Origin: Candidatus Omnitrophota bacterium
GTDB taxonomy: Bacteria; Verrucomicrobiota; Verrucomicrobiia; Limisphaerales; UBA1319
DNA: 5,409 bases
Reading direction: 5' to 3'
Assembly: GCA_023473405.1 (NCBI GenBank)
Contig: JAMCZD010000287.1
Location: 1 to 5,409, forward strand
Shown piece after piece: positions 1-5,062 of this stretch. Below the pieces are notes generated by a model. It did no database searches. It was not told where the DNA came from and saw nothing but the letters and a program-made list of their open reading frames with translations. How positions within the stretch are numbered: position 1 is the stretch's first letter; each line of letters starts with the position of its first letter. The position numbers and the translations under genes are program-made.

Positions 1-465
1 GTTGGCTGGAGATGATCGTGGATGACCTGAGCAATGCGGCGACGTTTGTCTTGCTTGGCCCGGACCAGTTGCACGGCGAGACCCTGAAGCTGGTTGGTAC
101 GAAGGGTAAGTTCGGATGTGCGCTCGGCCACGCGCGTTTCCGGGGTGAGGTTGACAGTCCTCAAGACATCGGTCAAGCGGCTGAGTTCTTCGTTCTTATA
201 CCTGAGTTCGTCGGCGGTCCTCCGAAGCGCCACTTCGGCCTGCTTACGCGCAGTGATGTCTACGGCTACTGCGAGGCCGCCGATAGCGCGGCCTTGCAGA
301 TCGCGGGGCCCCGGAGGCGGACGCAAACCAGTGCTTCCCGCTCGGCAAAAACAACTCCAGTTCCATCGGCGGAATCTCGCGGTTCTCAGCAACGGCCCGT
401 TGCAAATGGAGCTCTGCGTCCGTGACCGGTTGACCGTTACGAAAGTGGAGAATTTGGCGGCCGGG
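1..465 (-). pseudogene. Sensor histidine kinase remnant: PAS/PAC end, coiled coil and HisKA_3 H-box, frameshifted and cut by the window edge
   Basis: Read on the minus strand, two frames together give the end of a PAS/PAC sensor domain and the start of a kinase core. From 465 to about 303 one frame reads PGRQILHFRNGQPV, then AVAENREIPPMELELFLPSG and WFASASGAP, like a PAS core. From about 310 to 1 a second frame continues as RDLQGRAIGG, then AVDITARKQAE (the usual PAC end), a charged helical linker with RVAERTSEL, and RRRIAQVIHDHLQ. That last motif is the HisKA_3 dimerisation/phosphoacceptor box of NarL-type kinases; the expected phospho-histidine codon is at 18-20. The ATPase domain would lie beyond the left edge. 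The frame change falls in a GGGGCCCC tract, and an in-frame TAG (466-468) lies directly upstream of the recognisable PAS sequence, so no proper start remains. An ATG at 483-485 opens the downstream frame to the edge, but its first 58 or so residues do not look like PAS. Such kinases normally phosphorylate a LuxR-type response regulator; none is visible. The family call is firm; real decay versus base-call error is open. Confidence 0.75.
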
Positions 466-588
466 CTAGGACTGTATTCGACCATGCGATAAGTCGTCAA
501 GAGCCCTTTACCCCGACTATACTGAGGCAATTGGGAAGAGCGATATTTTTTCGTGGCGTAGTCAATGATGCCAGCGGGCTTGAAAGTC

Positions 589-1059
589 TCATTTCTTGAA
601 CTCTTGACTCCTAATGGCTTGCCATAATGGGGAAACCTTATTTGAGCCGACCACGTGGAACCGGTATGCAACGGCTTTTGAAGACAACTCCGGCTCGTTC
701 ACAACTCTGCGATAATTGAGAGTTGCACGCCAAGGTACGCGATCAAGCGGCAAGCTCAGTGCCACTTGGGTACCTGATTGTGGCGACAATTGAAAGTGAG
801 AATAGGCTTCCAAATTGCTGGTTGGTTGCCCAAGGAGTGCAACGTGCGACTTGCAGCGGGCCAGCACAAATTCGTGCCTGCTGTCGGTGAAGTTCGAAAT
901 GGCAAACAATTGTTGGGGAGTGCCTTCCATGCTTGTAGTGCAACCGAGTGGGACGAACGTTATCTTGGCATTTGAGGTGCGCTTTCCTTGGAACCAGAAG
1001 GTTCCGACGAATGCCGCAAGGAGAGACGCGAACAAGAGCTTCAGACGTAAACGTTTCAT
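589..1059 (-). CDS. Small membrane-anchored protein of unknown function
   Basis: A 156-residue protein beginning MKRLRLKLLFASLLAAFVG: a basic N-terminus followed by one hydrophobic segment (about residues 6-23), so an uncleaved anchor or signal peptide with the rest outside the cytoplasm. I chose the ATG at 1057-1059 because it starts directly before this basic/hydrophobic stretch. A TTG at 1084-1086 would add nine polar residues (MTFGQRHLV) and no better ribosome site. The outer part has a pattern such as QQLFAISNFTDSRHEFVLA in its first half and VPWRATLNYRRV near the end. This resembles small hypothetical proteins I associate with Verrucomicrobiota, which share an F.I.N.(S/T) strand near the start and a PWR motif near the end and look like a short beta-sandwich. 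That resemblance is from memory and unproven. No catalytic motif is visible. It lies on the same strand as the histidine kinase remnant and the propeller gene, with spacers too long to imply one operon. Confidence 0.6.
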   Translation of the reverse strand: MKRLRLKLLFASLLAAFVGTFWFQGKRTSNAKITFVPLGCTTSMEGTPQQLFAISNFTDSRHEFVLARCKSHVALLGQPTSNLEAYSHFQLSPQSGTQVALSLPLDRVPWRATLNYRRVVNEPELSSKAVAYRFHVVGSNKVSPLWQAIRSQEFKK

Positions 1060-1411
1060 GACGAGGTGACGCTGGCCAAATGTCAACTATGATCCTGAAC
1101 TGGCCCTCCCAAAAACAAGCAATGTTTCTCCTCAACAGAATGTCATTATTGATCTATAAACCGATCGAATCGTGCCTTTTGAGGGCTCCGTAGGAGAGGA
1201 TGTTCGAGCTCGCTGACCTGGGAATCGGTAAGGTAAAGTCCGGCGATTGGGAACCTCCAGTTGGGAATAAACCGTTTCATTGGAGCGCGAATCGTCGTCC
1301 AACAGCACGGCGACTGGTTGCAGTAAAAATGGACAGACAATTCCAATAATCATTCACGATTGAGCTTGGCACTCGCGAGCCGGCGCCGGACAAGGTTACG
1401 CTGTCTCATGG
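1060..1411. other. Gene-free spacer between the membrane-anchored protein and the propeller gene
   Basis: No recognisable gene. Two overlapping minus-strand frames are open for 66-73 codons (1146-1346 and 1132-1353). One contains FIPNWRFPIAGLYLTDSQVS and ends RFDRFIDQ; I cannot assign either, and neither has a ribosome binding site. A 19-codon frame starts 3 nt after the propeller stop (ATG at 1406-1408) and is probably chance. Two perfect palindromes stand side by side at 1372-1379 (CTCGCGAG) and 1380-1389 (CCGGCGCCGG), downstream of the propeller gene. There is no T-tract next to them, so I do not call a terminator. Confidence 0.4.
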
Positions 1412-2590
1412 TCAGTGAGATCGTTTTGGACCGGCATACCCGCGGGCGATCAAGGCCGCGATGGCTTGGGCTTGCCCTATAAACGCGTCGGCTTGCTGAT
1501 CACTGAGGTTCTTACTTCGCTGTGCCTCCAGGGCGTTAATGAAAGCCTGGAGACAGTTCAGAGCCGCGACGTTGTTCTTTTCGTTGGCGTCGTCCAGGGA
1601 TCGACAGGCAGCCGACAACTTGACCAACAACCGGTTCAACGCGCCGCCGGCAGGCAGCGCCCGGGCAAGATCGTTCTGGAGCGCCAAAAGCTGTTCCTTT
1701 GCAGATGGCGATTGCGACAAGAGAGCCAGGCTGTGAAAACCCCCTGCCGCAATAGCGGAAAAACCGGCACCCGCCGGAACATTGCACTGACCGTAGGAGT
1801 TGTCACCCCAGCCCACCAAGGTGCCGTCGTCTTTGAGGGCCAGGCTGTGGAATGCCCCCGCAGCAACGGCGACAAAACCGCCTCCTTCGGGAACAGTGCA
1901 TTGATAGCTGCCGTTCTCACCCCAACCCACCAGGGAGCCGTCAGCTCTGAGGGCCAGGCTGTGATAAGTTCCGGCCGTGATAGCGACGAAATCGTTGCCT
2001 ACCGGGACATTGCACTGACCGTAGGAGTTGTCACCCCAGCCCACCAAGGAGCCGTCGTCTTTGAGGGCCAGGCTGTGGTAAGCACCAGCGGCAATGGCGA
2101 CAAAACCGCCGCTGTCCGGCACATTACATTGACCAAAATAGTCATCGCCCCAGCCCACCAAGGTGCCGTCGCTTTTCAGGGCCAGGTTGTGAAAACCCCC
2201 TGACGCAACAGCGGTAAAGCCGTTGCTCTCCGGAACTTCAGATTGACCGAAATAATCATCGCCCCAGCCCACCAAGGTGCCATCGTCTTTGAGGGCCAGG
2301 CTGTGATAGCTTCCGGCGGTAATGGCAATGAAGCCGCCTCCTTCCGGGACCGTACTTTGGAGGCATTCGTTGTCGCCCCAGCCCACTAGGGAACCGTCGG
2401 CCTTGAAGCCCAGGCTGTGATAGCTTCCCACGGCGATGGCAACAAAGCTGTCGCCTGCCGGAACATCGATTTGACCTTGATTGTTGAATCCCCAACCGGT
2501 CACCGAACCAGCAAGGGCATTTACGGGTAGGATTGGTTGAGCGCTCAGCAGGAGGACCAGGAATACTCTGACAAAGGCTGTTGTTTTCAT
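1412..2590 (-). CDS. Exported seven-repeat RCC1-like beta-propeller protein with helical C-terminal domain
   Basis: A 392-residue secreted protein. Residues 1-27 are a clear Sec signal peptide (MKTTAFVRVFLVLLLSAQP, ending NALA before Gly28). Residues 28-293 are seven consecutive repeats of exactly 38 residues with consensus G(S/T)LVGWGDN..GQC.VP, then FVAIAAG.YHSLALK.D. This is a short bacterial version of the RCC1/BLIP-II-type repeat, with VGWGDN and HSLAL as hallmarks. RCC1 propellers have seven blades, so seven repeats would close one ring; that closure is inference. Residues 294-392 are helix-forming, with LPAGGALNRLLVKLSAACRS, then CLQAFINALEAQR and SDQQADAFIGQAQAI. This matches a helical domain often found at the C-terminus of secreted bacterial and archaeal proteins (FIMAH/FIVAR-like). 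No enzyme motif, sortase signal or PEP-CTERM anchor is present. Likely role: extracytoplasmic binding through the propeller face; ligand unknown. The ATG at 2588-2590 directly begins the signal peptide, but no good Shine-Dalgarno precedes it. The gene diverges from the radical SAM gene across a 519-bp spacer. Confidence 0.9.
   Translation of the reverse strand: MKTTAFVRVFLVLLLSAQPILPVNALAGSVTGWGFNNQGQIDVPAGDSFVAIAVGSYHSLGFKADGSLVGWGDNECLQSTVPEGGGFIAITAGSYHSLALKDDGTLVGWGDDYFGQSEVPESNGFTAVASGGFHNLALKSDGTLVGWGDDYFGQCNVPDSGGFVAIAAGAYHSLALKDDGSLVGWGDNSYGQCNVPVGNDFVAITAGTYHSLALRADGSLVGWGENGSYQCTVPEGGGFVAVAAGAFHSLALKDDGTLVGWGDNSYGQCNVPAGAGFSAIAAGGFHSLALLSQSPSAKEQLLALQNDLARALPAGGALNRLLVKLSAACRSLDDANEKNNVAALNCLQAFINALEAQRSKNLSDQQADAFIGQAQAIAALIARGYAGPKRSH
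1712..2509 (-). repeat. Seven tandem 114-bp units encoding the RCC1-like blades
   Basis: The repeat region is 798 bp, exactly 7 x 114, without indels between units. In gene order the units cover residues 28-65, 66-103, 104-141, 142-179, 180-217, 218-255 and 256-293. The first (SVTGWGFNNQGQIDVP) is the most divergent. Units five and seven share GWGDNSYGQCNVP, and units three and four share GWGDDYFGQ. At DNA level the 72-nt segments 1779-1850 and 2007-2078 differ at one base and lie 228 bp apart, exactly two units, pointing to recent duplication or gene conversion. Confidence 0.9.
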
Positions 2591-2705
2591 AAGAGAAACC
2601 TAGACTGTCAACTTCCGGCGACTCAACCGAGACAACGAATTACCCGGGACCCAAAGGAGGCTCGAGTTGCGATTTCCGCCGCGAACACTCATCTTGCCGA
2701 TCGCT

Positions 2706-2996
2706 TCAGCGCGCAGGAACGTTCGCCGAAACTCGCCGTTGTCTAATTATGGGTTCTATCGCCGGTTTGCTTCTTCTATGGCGACCCTTAGCAGAAAACA
2801 TGCCACGGCATACCTTTCGGGTGTATACACCTGTCGAGTGTCGCCACGCCGGGTCATGCCATAACGCTTTCACCGCGAATTGGGTGTTGCTCCACTCTTC
2901 GTCAGTCAAGACATTGAACACCTCAAAGGGAATCAGGTGAATGCGACGCCATATGCCCAGATAAGTTCCCTGGATAATGGGACGGAGACAGTTCTC
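2706..2996 (-). other. Unassigned open frame, possible gene remnant
   Basis: The minus strand is open for 96 codons between a TAG (2997-2999) and the stop at 2706-2708. The upstream two thirds read like real protein: GTYLGIWRRIHLIPFEVFN, then VLTDEEWSNTQFAVKALWHD. The remainder is basic and less convincing (RKVCRGMFSAKGRHRRSKP). The only usable start is a GTG at 2919-2921, inside the plausible part, so if this was a gene its beginning is gone or in another frame. IWRRIHLIPF loosely recalls a segment of D5-type phage primase/helicases, but the following residues do not support that, and I make no assignment. Chance openness cannot be excluded. Confidence 0.25.
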
Positions 2997-3003
2997 CTAT
3001 GAC

Positions 3004-3030
3004 ATTCGTTCCTTTCGTTCCATCTGTCCC
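3004..3030. repeat. Three degenerate 9-nt tandem units
   Basis: Three consecutive nonamers, ATTCGTTCC, TTTCGTTCC and ATCTGTCCC, stand about 80 bp before the radical SAM start. The complement gives units of the form GGAACGAAT/GGGACAGAT. A related GGGACGGAG sits at 2979-2987 and ATGGGACC ends the window. I associate short GGGAC-type nonamer tracts with spacers of Verrucomicrobiota-like genomes; no function is known to me. Confidence 0.45.
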
Positions 3031-3109
3031 ATGGCTGCTATGGCAAGCGGGGGCGCCACATGCACCCAAGTGCTGACAAGGCCCTGCTTGTGGAGTATTC
3101 TGGCGGCGC

Positions 3110-4369
3110 ATGAAAGTGTTATTGATCTCGGCCAATAGCGACCGCATAAACATGGTCGCCATGCCCCTCGGATTGGGCTTGGTGGCCGCAGCTACGCGCC
3201 GAGCAGGACACGAGGTCGCGGCGCTCGACCTCCTGACTGCCGCCAACCCTCGCGCGGCTGTCCGCGAGGCAATTCTCTCCGCCCAACCGCAGGTCATCGG
3301 CGTTTCCGTGCGTAACATCGACGACCAGTGCGCAGCGGCTCCGAGGTTTATGCTTGAGCAGGTCAAGACCGTCATCGACGAGTGCCGCGCCGTCTGCCAC
3401 GCCTCGATCGTGCTTGGCGGCGCCGGCTACAGCATTTTTCCAACGGAGTCGCTGACTTATCTCGGGGCCGACCTCGGTGTTTGGGGGGACGGTGAGGAGG
3501 CATTCCCAGCCCTGCTCGGATGTTTGGAGCGAAACGAAGATCCTCGACGCGTTGCCGGTGTGCTTCGGAGAGGCGACTCTTTACCGGCGGTCCGCGCAAG
3601 CGTTGATGAACTGGATTCTGCGCCTCTGTGGGATGAAGCTCTGACCACGGGCTTCAACCCGGCTGACCCAGAGTTGTGGGTGCCAGTGCAGAGCCGGCGC
3701 GGTTGCCCGAACGACTGTTCCTATTGCTCGACCGCTCGCATACAGGGACGGGCCATCCGCACGCGCTCGCCGCGATTGGTGGTTGAACAGATTGACCGTC
3801 TTGCGCGGACGGGGTTCAGGCGTTTCTATTTTGTCGATAACTCGTTCAATATTCCGAGGGGGCATGCCCTGGAACTGTGCTGCCAACTCAAGCAACTGAG
3901 ACCGCGCGTAGAATGGCGGTGCATCCTTTATCCGCAACACGCGGACTTGGAATTGGTGCGAGTCATGGCCGAGGCCGGCTGCGTGGAGGTGAGCCTGGGT
4001 TTTGAGAGCGGATGCCCGCGCATTTTAAAGGAGATGAACAAGCGATTCACTCCCGGGGAAGTGCGCCAAATTTCCGAACTCCTCCGCGAACATGGCATCC
4101 GTCGATTTGGATTTCTACTTTTCGGTAGCCCAGGAGAGACCAAGGAGTCTGTGGAAGAGAGCATAGATTTTGCGCAATCGTTGGCGCTTGACGGTCTGCT
4201 CGTCTCTGCCGGTATTCGGATTTATCCCGGCACCTCCCTGGCCCGCCATGCCATTTCCGAGGGCTTTATAGGCTCGGAAGAAGAGTTGCTGGCGCCGCGG
4301 TTCTACCTGCCACACGATCTCGATCCTTGGCTCCGCGAGCGCTTGTCGTCAATTCTCAGGGATCACTGA
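3110..4369 (+). CDS. Cobalamin (B12)-binding domain / radical SAM enzyme
   Basis: A 419-residue cytoplasmic iron-sulfur enzyme of the class B (B12-dependent) radical SAM type. Residues 1-150 form a Rossmann-like cobalamin-binding domain: KVLLISANS at the start, MPLGLGLVAAATRRAGHEV (18-36), QVIGVSVRN (61-69), and GGAGYSIFPTESL then GVWGDGEEAFP (103-133). The DxHxxG motif of His-ligated B12 proteins is absent, which is normal in this class. The radical SAM barrel follows: CPNDCSYC gives the cluster ligands C199, C203 and C206; FVDNSFN is at 241-247, GFESG at 297-301, and FGSPGET at 338-344. The class includes methyltransferases acting on unreactive carbons and ring-forming enzymes such as BchE; the substrate cannot be read here. 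The ATG at 3110 is supported because the first beta-strand begins at once; GGAG lies 14 nt upstream, a poor distance. It has no partner gene nearby, being flanked by spacers and a toxin-antitoxin remnant. Frame and motifs are intact, so it is probably functional. The domain call is near certain; methyltransferase activity is only likely. Confidence 0.93.
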   Translation: MKVLLISANSDRINMVAMPLGLGLVAAATRRAGHEVAALDLLTAANPRAAVREAILSAQPQVIGVSVRNIDDQCAAAPRFMLEQVKTVIDECRAVCHASIVLGGAGYSIFPTESLTYLGADLGVWGDGEEAFPALLGCLERNEDPRRVAGVLRRGDSLPAVRASVDELDSAPLWDEALTTGFNPADPELWVPVQSRRGCPNDCSYCSTARIQGRAIRTRSPRLVVEQIDRLARTGFRRFYFVDNSFNIPRGHALELCCQLKQLRPRVEWRCILYPQHADLELVRVMAEAGCVEVSLGFESGCPRILKEMNKRFTPGEVRQISELLREHGIRRFGFLLFGSPGETKESVEESIDFAQSLALDGLLVSAGIRIYPGTSLARHAISEGFIGSEEELLAPRFYLPHDLDPWLRERLSSILRDH

Positions 4370-4539
4370 GTCCCCCGTTAACGCTTGGGGTTATGGCCAT
4401 AGAATTGAAGTGGAACAGGGATAAAATCCATTTAATCCGCTGATGCTGTGAACGATGCCGTCGTCCGACCCCCCCAAAAAAAACAAACGTTTGCGACCAC
4501 TTAAGCCATATTAAACCAGTCTCAGTCTAGTTTATTTAT
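4370..4539. other. Spacer upstream of the toxin-antitoxin remnant
   Basis: No gene. It holds a C7A8 homopolymer junction (4469-4483) followed immediately by a perfect 10-bp palindrome CAAACGTTTG (4484-4493), then an AT-rich stretch to 4542. A palindrome some 47 bp before an antitoxin is where a self-repression operator could lie, but one short palindrome is weak evidence. The CCCC/GGGG pairing just after the radical SAM stop (about 4372-4390) is too short and lacks a T-tract, so I do not call a terminator. Confidence 0.35.
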
Positions 4540-4819
4540 ATTGAGGCAATCATCAATACTCCGATAACCATCGGGGCCTTTGATGCCAAGACCAAATTTT
4601 CGGAACTCCTGGAGCACGTCGGCCCGGGCGTAGAAATCGTTATTACCAAACATGAAAAGCCCGTCGCCCCGGCTGGCGCCCTTCGAAAAACCCAGCCGCG
4701 TTGAACTCGCCGAGCTATTTCGTCAGATGGATGAGTTTTGCGCCCATCATACCCTGAATCCCAAAGGGCAGGAAAAACTGACCTATCGCGATCTTATCGA
4801 TGGGGGGCGCAAGCGATGA
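4540..4819 (+). pseudogene. Phd/YefM-family antitoxin, start codon lost and +1 frameshift
   Basis: The first part reads ITIGAFDAKTKFSELLEHVG, then VEIVITKHEKPVA: the N-terminal fold of Phd/YefM antitoxins (operator binding and dimerisation), including the typical KPVA strand. In that frame it runs off into APAGALRKTQPR and stops at 4702-4704. Removing one C from the run at 4667-4670 restores KPVARLAPFEKPSRVELAEL, then FRQMDEF and LNPKGQEKLTYRDLIDGGRK, the usual toxin-binding C-terminus, ending at TGA 4817-4819. Repaired, it would be 92 residues, normal for the family. The expected start position is ATT (4540-4542) and no ATG, GTG or TTG lies in frame between the TAG at 4528-4530 and the conserved region; one substitution from ATG would explain it. 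The stop overlaps the toxin ATG as ATGA, the classic translationally coupled layout. The protein would normally neutralise the VapC toxin and repress its own promoter. Family call firm; inactivation likely unless the C run is miscalled and ATT is used. Confidence 0.85.
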
Positions 4820-5062
4820 ATCGCCTGGTTGTCGACGCCTCGATAGCGTTGAGTTGGCTCTTGCCCGATGAAGGCATCGCCAGGTCGCTGGCTGTGCGGA
4901 ACGAACTGTATACATGTCGAGCTCTGCGTTTATGACGCTGCCTACCTTGAACTGGCACTCCGGCGCGGGGGCCAGGCTGGCTTCCCTCGACAGGACCTTG
5001 CGGGTGATGCCAAGCAACTTAAACTTCGCGTCCTCACCAAGGAATTGCCGGAGGAATCGTAA
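4816..5062 (+). pseudogene. vapC: VapC-type PIN-domain toxin remnant with internal deletion
   Basis: The N-terminus MNRLVVDASIALSWLLPDEG is the first strand of a PIN domain, with the first catalytic aspartate in VVDAS. That frame continues to NELYTCRALRL and stops at 4933-4935. The C-terminus is in another frame: VYDAAYLELALRRG, then AGDAKQLKLRVLTKELPEES, ending at TAA 5060-5062. Between these halves the frame slips again: from the G run 4967-4971 to about 4993 the best reading is ARLASLDR, the usual strand with a late acidic residue, after which the frame returns. Intact VapC proteins are about 130-140 residues; here about 55-65 from the middle are missing, including the helix carrying the conserved glutamate, with the junction near 4920-4929. 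VapC enzymes are Mg2+-dependent ribonucleases that cleave tRNA or rRNA; this copy cannot form the four-acid active site. The ATG overlaps the antitoxin stop. The family assignment is firm and loss of function close to certain. Confidence 0.88.

Larger units (their letters stand above)
2591..3109. other. 519-bp divergent spacer between the propeller and radical SAM genes
   Basis: This must hold the promoters of both flanking genes, but I could not identify a convincing -35/-10 pair for either. It contains an unassigned minus-strand open frame (2706-2996, listed separately), a perfect 12-bp palindrome GGTGTATACACC at 2820-2831, and a 9-nt tandem repeat at 3004-3030. GGAG at 3092-3095 is the nearest purine-rich stretch before the radical SAM ATG, but its 14-nt spacing is longer than a typical Shine-Dalgarno site. 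No RNA gene was recognised. Confidence 0.4.

Noticed and set aside
12..492. Two plus-strand open frames of 132-137 codons
   Set aside because: They lie opposite the PAS/HisKA_3 sequence, and their translations show no domain logic.
471..500. Possible minus-strand promoter, TTGACG and TACAGT 18 bp apart
   Set aside because: The -10 box matches only four of six positions and it precedes a broken gene; too weak to annotate.
1349..1408. 19-codon minus-strand frame starting 3 nt after the propeller stop
   Set aside because: Very short, no ribosome site, no recognisable sequence; such frames are expected by chance.
1415..2203. 262-codon plus-strand open frame with repeated PAHQGAVVFEGQAV
   Set aside because: It is the antisense image of the seven 114-bp propeller repeats; its periodicity comes entirely from the minus-strand gene, which has a signal peptide and a known repeat family.
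1712..2509. Regular repeats that could suggest a CRISPR array
   Set aside because: The 114-bp units are contiguous, coding and diverge at codon level; there are no unique spacers between short identical repeats.
2923..3375. 150-codon minus-strand open frame overlapping the radical SAM start
   Set aside because: It is antisense to the cobalamin-binding domain and has no recognisable domain.
4372..4390. CCCC/GGGG pairing after the radical SAM stop as a terminator
   Set aside because: Four base pairs with a 10-nt loop and no T-tract do not support a terminator.
4738..4935. Longer start for the toxin frame, 26 codons upstream of 4816
   Set aside because: The added residues come from antitoxin coding DNA in a wrong frame; the ATG at 4816 overlapping the antitoxin stop fits the VapC N-terminus exactly.
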